From contig JABABQ010000050.1 of NCBI GenBank assembly GCA_014238155.1, forward strand, positions 124,001 through 188,000: a stretch of 64,000 bases of DNA, given 5' to 3'. Below the pieces are notes generated by a model that did no database searches, was not told the origin of the DNA, and saw only the letters and a program-made list of their open reading frames with translations. Positions 36,408 to 46,008 of this stretch are shown piece after piece. Each line of letters starts with the position of its first letter. The stretch's first letter is position 1. The translations under genes were made by a program, and so were the position numbers. The DNA is from Rhizobiaceae bacterium (GTDB taxonomy: Bacteria; Pseudomonadota; Alphaproteobacteria; Rhizobiales; Rhizobiaceae).

Positions 36408-37355
36408 TTGGTTTGGACATCGGCAATATTTGAACGATCCGAAAAGGTCTGTTTGCAGCTCTATCATCATCTGCCAGAAAACCGACCTAAAGCCATCATC
36501 CAGATCAATCACGGCATGGCCGAACATGCCGCACGATACGAACGTGCAGCAAAAGTCCTGACTGCTGCAGGGTATGGCGTTTACGCCCATGACCAACGCG
36601 GGCATGGTCAAACCACGGCTCCCGGCTCATCGCCGGGCATATTCGCCCGACAGGGCGGCTGGGATGCTGTGATCAGCGATGTCGCAGCAATCAATCAACA
36701 TATCCGCGATTCCCATCGGGATAGTCCGATCATCTGTTTTGGCCATTCCATGGGTTCCATCGTCGCCTTCAATTATACCCTTCGGTATCCACAGACCATC
36801 AATGCCGCAGCTTTATGGAATTCCGGCGTTGAAACCGGCGCTGTTGCAGCCGTGTTTTCGGCGATTTTGCGCCTTCAACGCATGTTCAAAGGCTCCGACG
36901 TTCCCAGCGGCCTTGCCCAAAAGGCAACATTTGAAACCTGGAACAAAGAGTTTGCGCCCAATCGCAGCGAATTTGACTGGTTATCCCGCGACCCAGCCGA
37001 AGTAGATAAATATGTCGATGATCCACTTTGCGGATTCCCGGTTTCAATTGGCCTGTGGCTCGATGTACTGGATGGAATCTACTTTGCCGCCAATGACGCA
37101 AATATAAAAAACCTGCCGAGTGACCTGCCCGTCCATCTGCTCGCCGGAATGGATGACCCCTGCAGTGAGCGAGGCAAGGCCGTTGCCAATATTGCAAGGC
37201 GGCTGGAAGCTGCGGGATTGGCCGATGTCACCTTGTCGCTGCTGCCAGATACCCGTCACGAAAGCCTAAACGACATCAATCGCGAGGCAACGTTAGATGG
37301 TTTCATTTCCTGGTTGGATGAACGATTTGGCTATACCACTCTCAGCTCTTCATAA
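36408..37355 (+). CDS. alpha/beta hydrolase, monoacylglycerol lipase/lysophospholipase-like
   Basis: A 315-residue soluble hydrolase of the PldB/MgL type. The oxyanion segment QINHGMAEHAARYERAA (about 36-52), YGVYAHDQRGHGQT, nucleophile elbow CFGHSMGSIVAFNY (Ser near 111) and catalytic His in DTRHESLNDI are visible. It cleaves a fatty-acyl ester, probably of a lyso-lipid or monoglyceride. It begins with TTG 36408, with GGAG eight bases upstream. Its last 25 bases overlap the end of the convergent GST gene. Confidence 0.87.
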   Translation: MVWTSAIFERSEKVCLQLYHHLPENRPKAIIQINHGMAEHAARYERAAKVLTAAGYGVYAHDQRGHGQTTAPGSSPGIFARQGGWDAVISDVAAINQHIRDSHRDSPIICFGHSMGSIVAFNYTLRYPQTINAAALWNSGVETGAVAAVFSAILRLQRMFKGSDVPSGLAQKATFETWNKEFAPNRSEFDWLSRDPAEVDKYVDDPLCGFPVSIGLWLDVLDGIYFAANDANIKNLPSDLPVHLLAGMDDPCSERGKAVANIARRLEAAGLADVTLSLLPDTRHESLNDINREATLDGFISWLDERFGYTTLSSS

Positions 37356-37975
37356 GACACCATTATGTGTTGCTGAAAAGCGGGACGTGATTTCAAATTC
37401 AAAAAATAGTGGTGCACAGCGGGCAATTCCGATCGCACAATGTCAATATCATAATACCGAAACAATATGTGCCCGAATTGAATATCAGCCAAAGTCAGGT
37501 TGTCTCCAACCAGAAATGAATGTTTCATCAGTTGTGAATTGGCGATGCGAAGGAAATGTTCCAACCCATCCGTCGCCCGCTTGATGGCGACGGGGTCGCG
37601 CTTGTCGGGGGGCGTCCGCACCACGCGCCAGAAAATCGGAACGGTGAATTTTAGTGCGACGTTCAACTTCGCCCATTCCGCCCACCGGTCGACATTCGCC
37701 TGCGCCAGAAGCTCCCGGGGCCAGAACTCTTCTCCACCATAGGCATTTGCCAGATAGCGCAAGATACTGCCGGTTTCCCACAATGGCGCATTGTCATCAT
37801 CCTGAAGTACCGGAACGGTGCCATTCGGGTTCAGCGCAAGGTACTCCTCACTATCATTGCCACCGAAGCGATGCCCTATGTCGATGCGCTGATGGGCAAG
37901 ACCCAGTTCGCCGATACACCACATGAGTGCCTGAACATTGGAGGAAGTTTTGCGACCCCATACTGTCAGCATCAT
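37331..37975 (-). CDS. glutathione S-transferase
   Basis: A 214-residue GST. The N-terminal thioredoxin fold (about 1-80) has RKTSSNVQALMWCIGELGLA and NPNGTVPVLQDDD with the cis-proline and GSH-binding loop, followed by SILRYLANAYG. The helical C-terminal domain (about 90-205) has FLVGDNLTLADIQFG, the usual capping motif. It conjugates or isomerises electrophiles using glutathione. It lies next to the MDR reductase at 38011 on the same strand, 35 bases away; both may protect against reactive aldehydes. The 3' end overlaps the hydrolase. Confidence 0.9.
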   Translation of the reverse strand: MMLTVWGRKTSSNVQALMWCIGELGLAHQRIDIGHRFGGNDSEEYLALNPNGTVPVLQDDDNAPLWETGSILRYLANAYGGEEFWPRELLAQANVDRWAEWAKLNVALKFTVPIFWRVVRTPPDKRDPVAIKRATDGLEHFLRIANSQLMKHSFLVGDNLTLADIQFGHILFRYYDIDIVRSELPAVHHYFLNLKSRPAFQQHIMVSYEELRVV

Positions 37976-38010
37976 AAACCTCTTTGTTGCTGATGGTGAT
38001 ATCGTCCTGA

Positions 38011-39078
38011 TTACCGCGTCGGATCAGTAGAAACAGCCACCAGTTGTTTGCCGAAATTACCACCTTCCAGCAACTTCATGAATGCCTGTGGTGCAAATTC
38101 CAGTCCATCGGCAATGGATTCGCGATAGACCACCTTGCCTTCGGCTATCAGCGCCGACACGTCCTTGAGAAAACTTGGGAACTGATCGTAATGGTCGGTG
38201 ATAATGAACCCCTGCACAGACAGACGATTGACCAGAATGGTTCGCCAGATTTTTGGCATGATATTTGGCCCACTCGCGAAGCTGCCACCCAGGGCACCGG
38301 CATTGTACCAGCCAATCATGCCGCAAACCGGGATGCGACCATGGACGTTCATCAGCGGCATGACCGCTTCCAGCGTTTTGCCACCAACATTTTCAAAATA
38401 AATATCCACACCGTCAGGACAGGCCTGCGCCATTTGCGACCGCAAATTGGACGCGTCGTCTGCGGTGCGATGATCGAGGCACGCGTCAAACCCCAATTGT
38501 TCGACTGCATAGGTGCATTTTTCCGCGCCTCCAGCTACCCCAACAACCCGCAATCCCTGAGCCTTCGCCAATTGCCCTACCAATGAGCCGACAGCCCCGG
38601 TTGCTGCTCCCACTACCAGGGTTTCCCCGGATTTGGGTCGCCCGTGGGTGTTCAGTCCGACATAGGCGGTAATGCCTGGCATGCCCAAAACACCCACCGC
38701 CGTTGACAGAGGAGCAATTGCCGGATCGAGCTTGCGCACCCCCTGCCCGTTGCTAACGGCATGACTTTGCCAGCCCAGTCGGTCTTCAACGAAATCACCC
38801 ACAGCAAATTTAGGATTATTGGAAGCGATCACTTCGCCAACGCAGCCACCTTCCATCGGTGCGCCAATGGCAATTGCCGCAGCGTAGCTCTTGCTGTCAT
38901 CCATGCGCCCGCGCATATAGGGATCGAGCGACAACCAGATGGTTCGCGCCAAAAACTCCCCTGGACCGGGTTCGGGCATTGCAACGCTTTGAAGGTCAAA
39001 GTCACTTGCTTTCGGGGCGCCTTGTGGTCGTGCAGCCAAGACAATTCGCTGCATGGTCTGGGGAATAGTGGTGGACAT
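38011..39078 (-). CDS. NADP-dependent MDR oxidoreductase (YfmJ/CurA-like)
   Basis: A 355-residue zinc-independent medium-chain reductase, of the group that includes curcumin reductase, leukotriene B4 dehydrogenase and YfmJ. The N-terminal catalytic domain has RTIWLSLDPYMRGRMDDSKS (about 47-66); the NADP-binding loop is VVGAATGAVGSLVGQLAKAQ near 150; DIYFENVGGKTLEAVMPLMN follows. These enzymes reduce alpha,beta-unsaturated carbonyls. The start is ATG 39078 with AGGAG upstream; the upstream in-frame stretch to 39249 is not conserved-looking. It is divergent from the acyl-CoA ligase and followed by GST. Confidence 0.9.
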   Translation of the reverse strand: MSTTIPQTMQRIVLAARPQGAPKASDFDLQSVAMPEPGPGEFLARTIWLSLDPYMRGRMDDSKSYAAAIAIGAPMEGGCVGEVIASNNPKFAVGDFVEDRLGWQSHAVSNGQGVRKLDPAIAPLSTAVGVLGMPGITAYVGLNTHGRPKSGETLVVGAATGAVGSLVGQLAKAQGLRVVGVAGGAEKCTYAVEQLGFDACLDHRTADDASNLRSQMAQACPDGVDIYFENVGGKTLEAVMPLMNVHGRIPVCGMIGWYNAGALGGSFASGPNIMPKIWRTILVNRLSVQGFIITDHYDQFPSFLKDVSALIAEGKVVYRESIADGLEFAPQAFMKLLEGGNFGKQLVAVSTDPTR

Positions 39079-39206
39079 GTTAGTTCTCCTGGATATGGTT
39101 TCGCCCAACCGTTTAGAGCTGATACCATCGGTAGGAAACCGGTGGCAAACTCTTTTAATACATTGGCATAAAACAAGCCGGAAATACTGCACGGGGGTAA
39201 ATAACG

Positions 39207-40901
39207 ATGAGCGTGATGACGCTGCAGCAAGCCGCCGATCATATGACATCCACCGATCCGCGATTTACGCTGGGCAGGCAGACGATCTGGGGCTCCAACT
39301 ACGCGATACTGAAGAATGCACCAGAAAATCTGCGCGCCATGTTAAAGCACCACCGGCCAGCCCACGGCCACGGACTGGACGACTATCTGGTCTATGGCGA
39401 CGAGCGGTGGACTTATGATGAATTTTGTCGTGACGCGAACCGTCTTTCCGATGTTCTCAGCCGACAAATGGGCATCAAAGCTGGCGATAAAGTCGCACTT
39501 GCGATGCGCAATTATCCCGAACTGCTGATTGTGCTGATGGCCACCATCAATATCGGTGCGGTAATTGTCTTTTTGAATGGCTGGTGGACCACCGAAGAGC
39601 TTGATTATGCACTGGAAGACAGCGGTGCAAAACTGGTTTTTGCAGACGGTGAGCGCCTTGCGCGCCTGCAACCGCTGGTCGGTTCACGGGAGCTTCGGTT
39701 GATTGGCGTGCGCGATGGAGAAAGCCAGACTGACAGGGGGTTTACCGAGCTTATGCAAACGGCAGAAAGTGATGCATGGCCTTCAATACCGATACGTCCC
39801 GACGACGATTTCGCGGTCATGTATTCCTCGGGCACCACCGGACATCCAAAAGGGGTCGTGTTGACCCACCGGGGAGCCGTATCCGCCATTTACAGCTGGT
39901 GGATGACCCAGTTGCTGATACCGATGATGGTGGACCCCGAAATATCGGCGCAGAAACCAAGCCGCCCCCAAGCGGCCCTGATCGTCACGCCACTGTTTCA
40001 CGTCACCGCTACGCATTCGATGTTTCTGCTCAGTATTCCCACGGGAGCCAAGCTTGTCCTGATGTACAAATGGGAAACAGAGGAGGCCATACGGCTGATT
40101 CGGCAGGAACAGATTACTCGTTTCATGGGTGTGCCCACTCAATCTGCTGATCTTATGGAAGCGACACAGCGTCTCAAAATTGACCTTCCTTCATTGGAAT
40201 TTGTTGGTTCCGGTGGTGCCAAGCGGCCGCCCAACCAGGTCGCGGAACTGCAGGATTGCTTTCCAAATGCAGCGATTGCATCCGGTTGGGGCATGACCGA
40301 GACCAACGCCATTGGAATCGGCATTCTAGGCCCTGATTATGTGGCACGCCCTGCCGCTGCCGGCCGCCTTTATCCGCCGCTGCAGGAATTAAAGATAGTG
40401 GACGACGACGGCGTTCAACTGCCGAACGGCGAAATTGGAGAGATCGCCGTCAAAAGTGCTGCCAATATGCGCTGTTATCTCAACCAACCGGAAGCAACAG
40501 CGGAGGTCTTGCAGAATGGCTGGTTGCGCACCGGCGATCTGGCACGGGTTGATGATGAAGGATATGTCACGATCGTCGACCGCAAGAAAAACATCATTAT
40601 TCGTGGTGGTGAAAATATAGCCTGCCTTGATGTGGAAGGGGCTTTGCATCGTCATCCGGCCGTGCAGGAAGCCGGCGTCTTTGCGGTGCCTGATGCGCGG
40701 TTGGGAGAAGTGGTGGGCGCAGGCATTCAAATACGTGCAGGCCATTCAACCAACGCGGCAGAATTGTCGCAATTTCTTGCCAACCACATCGCAGCATTCA
40801 AAATTCCCGATCATTACTGGTTTCAGAGCCAGGACCTGCCCCGCGGCGCCACAGACAAGACAGACAGACGGGCGTTGCGGAATCAGTGTCTGGGCAATTG
40901 A
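39207..40901 (+). CDS. acyl-CoA synthetase (AMP-binding enzyme)
   Basis: A 564-residue adenylate-forming ligase, converting a carboxylic acid to its CoA ester with ATP. The P-loop VMYSSGTTGHPKGVVLTH lies near 205-222, SGWGMTETNAIGIG near 353, the TGD motif in GWLRTGDLARVDDEGY near 436, and the hinge with VDRKKNIIIRGGENIACLDV; the C-terminal catalytic lysine is in PRGATDKTDRRAL. The start is ATG 39207, with GGGG upstream. It is divergent from the MDR reductase. Substrate may be a fatty or aromatic acid. Confidence 0.92.
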   Translation: MSVMTLQQAADHMTSTDPRFTLGRQTIWGSNYAILKNAPENLRAMLKHHRPAHGHGLDDYLVYGDERWTYDEFCRDANRLSDVLSRQMGIKAGDKVALAMRNYPELLIVLMATINIGAVIVFLNGWWTTEELDYALEDSGAKLVFADGERLARLQPLVGSRELRLIGVRDGESQTDRGFTELMQTAESDAWPSIPIRPDDDFAVMYSSGTTGHPKGVVLTHRGAVSAIYSWWMTQLLIPMMVDPEISAQKPSRPQAALIVTPLFHVTATHSMFLLSIPTGAKLVLMYKWETEEAIRLIRQEQITRFMGVPTQSADLMEATQRLKIDLPSLEFVGSGGAKRPPNQVAELQDCFPNAAIASGWGMTETNAIGIGILGPDYVARPAAAGRLYPPLQELKIVDDDGVQLPNGEIGEIAVKSAANMRCYLNQPEATAEVLQNGWLRTGDLARVDDEGYVTIVDRKKNIIIRGGENIACLDVEGALHRHPAVQEAGVFAVPDARLGEVVGAGIQIRAGHSTNAAELSQFLANHIAAFKIPDHYWFQSQDLPRGATDKTDRRALRNQCLGN

Positions 40902-40913
40902 CCGTAAACGGTG

Positions 40914-43538
40914 CTAAAATCGGATGGCGTGACGGGCCGCGATTGCGGTGGCATTTTGACCTGCAACATGGCCCTCATTGAAACTGTGCATCAAGCCGAC
41001 CTGGAACGACGCGTTACGTTCCGGCCAGCCAATGGCATAGCTCAACCCGACATCAATCTGCCGGTCCTGCGGCGTCAGATCAGCGCCATGATCCTCGTAG
41101 AGCAACTTCCCGTCTTTGGTCCGACCGGACGGCAGATGCAGCGTCATGCCGGATGATTCCACCCGCATTGGCTGGCTGATCCACAGGGACAACTGATCCT
41201 CATCGGTCAACAGACCGGACTGCTTCAGACCGAGTTCAAATCCGCTATAAAGCGACGTTTCCATGGTGGATATCAGGCTGGTACCCGCCGCTCCCTCACC
41301 ACCGTCGGCGGAACCAATTTCCAGGCGTGAAAACAGACTAAGGCCATCGCCAAGATCGTGCTGGAACGCCAAATGGCCAGCCACCACCGACGTGGTGCCG
41401 CCGAACCACAGCTCATCATTGCCATCGATGCCGAGATAGGATCCCTCTTCCATCGCCAGACTGGTCGAGATTTCCAGCTTCGTCGCGCCGAATTGCAGAC
41501 CATAGCGCGTGCCAAGTCCTGAAATTCGTCCTTCATCGTCATTACGGTTTTCACCGGCAAAGCCATACAGGCTGAATTGCCCCAGTTCGCCATTTGCCAC
41601 CCCCAGCATGCCATAGGCGGTTTCGCCCAGAAAACCGGTAAATCCGATCGGATTGGCAGCGAAAGTTGTCGACAGTCCGCCCAAAGCGGCGGCGCTGTCG
41701 CGGCTGGTGAAGCCGAAACCGGCAAACCGTCCGCTATCCGGAGATATGTGTTGAAATTCGAATTCGCTCGGCAAACCTGCATCCGTAACCTGTTGCGATA
41801 CCGTCATGGAAAAGCGGCCGGTTGAATAATTGACCGACCGTTCGGCATCACTATGTTTCAACCGCTGCAGGAGGGTGAGTGCCGTATCGCTTGCTTCTTG
41901 TTCTTCCACCAGATCGCGTGCGGGTATCGCAAAATTACCATTCAATCCGTCGAATGTGGTCAATGGAACCGACAGGGATTGTCGCAGCGCGCTCATGCTG
42001 CCGGTTGGGGCCGTCAACACGGCGTTTGACAAGGCAATGCGGTTGGCAGTGGACACAGTATTGCCACCAAGCAAGCTCAAACCACCAAGGGGACTGAGAG
42101 CGGCTTCCAGATCCATCACACCATGTCCCCATTCCAGGGAATAGGTGTGGCAGACGGCATCATTGTTCCAGCAGCGATCGGCAAGGGGAACGGCTGAGTC
42201 GTATCCGGGCTGACCATCGGTCAGGAACCATTTATTGTTGGCACTGGCGAGAAGCCGCGCTGTCCAGTCGGCAGGTGACAGGTCGGGAAAGGCCTCCGCC
42301 AGCAAAGCCACTGCCCCGGCCACCTGAGGGGCAACAAAGGATGTGCCCCTCCCACTGGAATAACCGCCACCGGGCATCGCATATCGGACATGGCCATTGC
42401 CCACCAAACACCATTCTGCGCTCAGATTGCAGGGAGATGAATCGCGGATAGCCCGCAATACATTGCCATTGCCATCCAATTCGATCCTCGCGTTGATAAC
42501 TGAAATCCAGGCTTCCCGAAGTTCTTCATAAAAGTATGGAAAATCCGAAGGTTCGGAATACCAGTCCGGTCCAACCGCAATATCGACATTGGGTTTGGAA
42601 AAGATAACCACGCCAGATTCTTGAAAATTATCATAAGCCTCCACCCGTTGACGATATCGAGAAATATCTGGGGGATCATCTACACTCCAGTAGCGGCATT
42701 CCCAAATGTACTCGCCGCAGTCTGTGCTGCCCCAACTATTGCTCAAAACTACCGCACCCCGCGCCAAAGCGATTTCAGCCGTCCATGTCGAAGTGTCGAG
42801 CATCAATAACAAGTCAGCTTGCGGAGCCACGCCCAGCAGTTCACCACCCAAGACACTGCCTGCTGCAATAACCGCCACGGCGGTCCCATGATCATCCATT
42901 TTCGGGTCTTGTTGAAATGTCGGGCAGTTCGTGAATTCGTTTGCAAGACATTCAATGTTGGGCTTCACCTGCAAATCTGGATGAGAGAGATCAAATCCGT
43001 TGTTACCTTCCTTGACCCGGGGGACTTCGGAAATAGCAATCAATTGCCCAGCACCGGTTAAACCTGCAGTCCAGGCCTTGTAAACATTCGTCAGGGTGAA
43101 TGGGTGGGCAAAGTTTTTGGTCATCTCACCTCCGAAAAAATGAGTAGGCGCGGTATCCAGATATTCTTTATAGTCCAATATAAACTGCTCAATCTGCTCA
43201 ATATCGTAGATCGGGTCGTTGCCTTGCTTTTCCAGCTCGGCGATGACTGCTGGCAAACCACCGCTGCCATGGCTCTTCCAAACCGCCTTGGCCGCTGCGA
43301 AGAAGTCTTCAATGTTATCGGCGGTGATTTCCGTTAAATCAACTGGCTCCACCGGGTCCGGGTCAACTGGCTCGACCGGGTCCGGGTCGACAGGCGGGAC
43401 CAGTATCGGTGTACTGTCGTCCCCACCGCCGCTGCCACCGCCGCAAGCGCTGAGACTTAACGCTACAAACACCACACCCAATATTCGACAAAACCATGAA
43501 GCAAAGAGCACTTCGCAGACATCTCCAGGAACCGCCAT
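40914..43538 (-). CDS. subtilisin-like (S8) surface lipoprotein with C-terminal barrel
   Basis: An 874-residue cell-envelope protein. A lipobox (LSLSAC, Cys32) and glycine-rich and Pro/Asp/Glu linkers precede an S8 domain (about 155-450): DDHGTAVAVIAAG with His217, oxyanion Asn in LSNSWG and Ser400 in GRGTSFVAPQVAGAV. Where Asp-Thr-Gly is expected before FDLSHPDL the sequence has Asn179-Asn-Gly. The C-terminal 270 residues alternate like an outer-membrane barrel and end in Phe, as in autotransporters. A GTG at codon 10 is an alternative start giving a shorter signal peptide. It is a single gene, convergent with the acyl-CoA ligase. Confidence 0.85.
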   Translation of the reverse strand: MAVPGDVCEVLFASWFCRILGVVFVALSLSACGGGSGGGDDSTPILVPPVDPDPVEPVDPDPVEPVDLTEITADNIEDFFAAAKAVWKSHGSGGLPAVIAELEKQGNDPIYDIEQIEQFILDYKEYLDTAPTHFFGGEMTKNFAHPFTLTNVYKAWTAGLTGAGQLIAISEVPRVKEGNNGFDLSHPDLQVKPNIECLANEFTNCPTFQQDPKMDDHGTAVAVIAAGSVLGGELLGVAPQADLLLMLDTSTWTAEIALARGAVVLSNSWGSTDCGEYIWECRYWSVDDPPDISRYRQRVEAYDNFQESGVVIFSKPNVDIAVGPDWYSEPSDFPYFYEELREAWISVINARIELDGNGNVLRAIRDSSPCNLSAEWCLVGNGHVRYAMPGGGYSSGRGTSFVAPQVAGAVALLAEAFPDLSPADWTARLLASANNKWFLTDGQPGYDSAVPLADRCWNNDAVCHTYSLEWGHGVMDLEAALSPLGGLSLLGGNTVSTANRIALSNAVLTAPTGSMSALRQSLSVPLTTFDGLNGNFAIPARDLVEEQEASDTALTLLQRLKHSDAERSVNYSTGRFSMTVSQQVTDAGLPSEFEFQHISPDSGRFAGFGFTSRDSAAALGGLSTTFAANPIGFTGFLGETAYGMLGVANGELGQFSLYGFAGENRNDDEGRISGLGTRYGLQFGATKLEISTSLAMEEGSYLGIDGNDELWFGGTTSVVAGHLAFQHDLGDGLSLFSRLEIGSADGGEGAAGTSLISTMETSLYSGFELGLKQSGLLTDEDQLSLWISQPMRVESSGMTLHLPSGRTKDGKLLYEDHGADLTPQDRQIDVGLSYAIGWPERNASFQVGLMHSFNEGHVAGQNATAIAARHAIRF
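43341..43388 (-). repeat. 24-bp in-frame tandem duplication in the S8 protein
   Basis: Two 24-base units (43341-43364 and 43365-43388) differ at one base and encode PVDPDPVE twice, in the linker after the lipobox. A third, degenerate unit follows. It lengthens a Pro-rich stalk and could vary between strains. Confidence 0.85.
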
Positions 43539-43661
43539 CGACAGAACAGAACCGTCAATCGACAGACATCAGAATCTCAGAAATGATGGTCGCCTAAAGG
43601 CTAAAAAACCACGGCAGGAATATGTTTTTTGGACTGCAGAAATATGCGGACGATGGTCCAA

Positions 43662-44534
43662 TCAGCGGATTATCGGGCGCACAAGGCCTTCCTGTGCGAC
43701 ACTGGCAATCAGGCGCCCGTCCTGGGCATAGATTGCGCCGCGGTTGAAACCGCGTGCGCCTCCGCTGAACGGGCTGTCCATGGAATAAAGGTGCCACTGA
43801 TCGAATTCCACTGGTCCATGGAACCACATGGAATGATCGAGGCTGGCGGTCATCACATTGCGCTTGAACCATGACAGACCATGGGGACGCATTGCAGAAC
43901 CCAGCAGGTTCATGTCCGATGCATAGGCCAGCAGACATTGATGCATTTGAGGACTCGCCGCTTTTGCGCCTTCCATGCGGAACCAGAGATGGTTGACGTC
44001 AGACAGCGGCGTGGGCTCGAAATGATCCTGCGGTTCGATTTCACGAATGTCGATTGGGCGGGGACGCAGATAACCGGCCCGGTGCTTTTCGTTCACCCGG
44101 TGGGCGTTTTCCTGACGCAATTGCTGACGGGATGCTAACCCTTCCGGCCCCGGGACATCGGGCATGGAATGTTGATGTTGCCAACTGTCTTGTTCCTCAT
44201 GGAAGGAGGCAGAAAGATTGAGTATCTGTTTGCCATGTTGAATGGCGATCACCCGTCGGGTCGTGAACGAACGACCATCACGCGACCGGTCCACATTATA
44301 AATTACTGGAATCGATGGGTCACCGGGGCGAACGAAATAGGCATGCAATGAATGACACATGCGGGTGTCGACCGTCTTATGCGCCGCCGCCAGTGCCTGA
44401 GCGATGACGTGCCCGCCAAATATGCGCACATTGGTCTCGCCGCCGCTGCCGTCGCCGCCTATTCCGCGAAACAGATCGACCTCCAGCTGTTCGATTTCAA
44501 GCAGGCCGAGCAATTCGGCAACAATATCGGTCAT
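43662..44534 (-). CDS. tesB: acyl-CoA thioesterase II
   Basis: A 290-residue double-hotdog thioesterase that hydrolyses medium- and long-chain acyl-CoA. The first hotdog has VRIFGGHVIAQALAAAHKTV and HSLHAYFVRPGDPSIPVIY, then SRDGRSFTTRRVIAIQHGKQ; the second has ASLDHSMWFHGPVEFDQWHL, ending with GRLIASVAQEGLVR. Asp, Thr and Gln of the TesB active site fall in these segments. Length matches the E. coli enzyme. It follows the amidase by 21 bases and may be co-transcribed with it; the 123 bases before the S8 gene start show nothing clear. Confidence 0.93.
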   Translation of the reverse strand: MTDIVAELLGLLEIEQLEVDLFRGIGGDGSGGETNVRIFGGHVIAQALAAAHKTVDTRMCHSLHAYFVRPGDPSIPVIYNVDRSRDGRSFTTRRVIAIQHGKQILNLSASFHEEQDSWQHQHSMPDVPGPEGLASRQQLRQENAHRVNEKHRAGYLRPRPIDIREIEPQDHFEPTPLSDVNHLWFRMEGAKAASPQMHQCLLAYASDMNLLGSAMRPHGLSWFKRNVMTASLDHSMWFHGPVEFDQWHLYSMDSPFSGGARGFNRGAIYAQDGRLIASVAQEGLVRPIIR

Positions 44535-44555
44535 TGTGAGACTTTCCGGAATTGA

Positions 44556-45953
44556 TCAGTTGGGATCGACAGGGGGCAAGGCCGGGCCGGCAGATTCGAT
44601 GGCTGCCCCCGCCGCCAGCAATGTATCTTCGCGGAACCGCGCGGCGATCAACTGAACACCCATCGGAACATTGCCCGAAGATATTCCGGTGGTTACACAC
44701 AGACCCGGCAGCCCCAGAAATGGCGGACCGATTTGCGGCACCTGCGCTTCGGCAACACGATCAAACGCGTTGGACGACTCAACATCCAGATTGTTGGGAA
44801 AAGGTGGTTCTGCCGAAATCGGGCACAACAACAGCGGATAGCGATCGAAGAACAGGTTCCACTCCCGCATCAATGTGACCCGTCGCTGCAGGCAATCCAA
44901 CACCATGTTGAGGTCTGGCTGCGGACAATGTCGCTGCAATTGTTCATAAACAAACTGAGAATCCGGTTCTGCCTCGGCTTCAACCGCCGCTGCGGCACCC
45001 CGGCGAAACTCGGCAAGCCAGAGGATCAGCTGCATCTGAGTTGGTTCGCGCATGTCGGGACACTCAACCTCATCCACCTGATATCCGGCATCGGCCAGCC
45101 GCTGTGCTGCGTCGCGCAGCGCCTTCTGCACGGTCGGGTCAACTTTCAAACCGGACGGTTCAATGCACAGGGCGACCCTCTTGGATTGCGGCGGTAATTC
45201 AAGCGGCACCGGCATCCACCAAGGGTCGCGAGTATCCGCTGCCGCCATCGCTTCAAATCCAAGCCGCACGTCTTCAACCGTGCGCGCAAGAGGCCCGGAT
45301 ACCGCCATCAATTGTGCGCCGATATGACGGTCAGCGGTGGTAAAGTTGACCGCAGGAACGCGCCCCAACGAAGGACGAAGACCGTGCAAGCCACACGCAT
45401 AGGCCGGGTAGCGAACCGAACCAGCAATATCTGTGCCATGCCCAATCGCCCCGATCCCGGCAGCTGTTGCGGACGCCGCACCACCAGAAGATCCACCCGG
45501 TGTAAGTTGCTTATTATGAGGGTTGAAGGTGGCGCCGTGCAGATCATTGCGGGTGAACCATCGCAGGTTGAAAGCCGGTGTATTGGTGCGACCAACCACC
45601 ACAGCGCCCGCCTTGCGCAAATTGGCGGTTACCGGACTGTCAACCTCGGCGATTAGATTTTCCTGAAGTTTCAGCCCGTTGGTGGTGGCAAATCCCTGTT
45701 GGTCAACATTCACCTTGATGGTCACTGGTACACCAGCAAGCGGCCCGGGATCATTGCCCTTGGCAAGTTCCGCGTCGATCGCAGCGGCCGCTGCGAAGGC
45801 CTGGTCCGGCATTTCCTGAACCACAGCGTTGAGGCTGGGATTAACCGCATCAAGCCGCGTCAACGTGCTCTGGGTGACTTCCACTGCAGAAACATCTCCG
45901 CCGTGCACCAGTCTGGATATTTCGCCGCCACTCAACTGCCACAACTGGCCCAT
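44556..45953 (-). CDS. amidase (amidase-signature family)
   Basis: A 465-residue Ser-cisSer-Lys amidase. The Lys is in VPVTIKVNVDQQG (about 78), the stretch LTPGGSSGGAASATAAGIGA near 155, and the nucleophile in GTDIAGSVRYPAYACG (about 177). It resembles amidases that act on aryl or alkyl amides, and has no GatB/C near. The start is ATG 45953, after GGAGG at good spacing; ATG 46040 would add 29 residues that overlap the mutase end. It probably forms an operon with the phosphohexomutase upstream and TesB downstream. Confidence 0.9.
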   Translation of the reverse strand: MGQLWQLSGGEISRLVHGGDVSAVEVTQSTLTRLDAVNPSLNAVVQEMPDQAFAAAAAIDAELAKGNDPGPLAGVPVTIKVNVDQQGFATTNGLKLQENLIAEVDSPVTANLRKAGAVVVGRTNTPAFNLRWFTRNDLHGATFNPHNKQLTPGGSSGGAASATAAGIGAIGHGTDIAGSVRYPAYACGLHGLRPSLGRVPAVNFTTADRHIGAQLMAVSGPLARTVEDVRLGFEAMAAADTRDPWWMPVPLELPPQSKRVALCIEPSGLKVDPTVQKALRDAAQRLADAGYQVDEVECPDMREPTQMQLILWLAEFRRGAAAAVEAEAEPDSQFVYEQLQRHCPQPDLNMVLDCLQRRVTLMREWNLFFDRYPLLLCPISAEPPFPNNLDVESSNAFDRVAEAQVPQIGPPFLGLPGLCVTTGISSGNVPMGVQLIAARFREDTLLAAGAAIESAGPALPPVDPN

Positions 45954-46008
45954 GGTTCCATCCTCCAAAGTCGTGTTTGGACCTATCAAGGTCCTTTCAT
46001 ACCCATGC

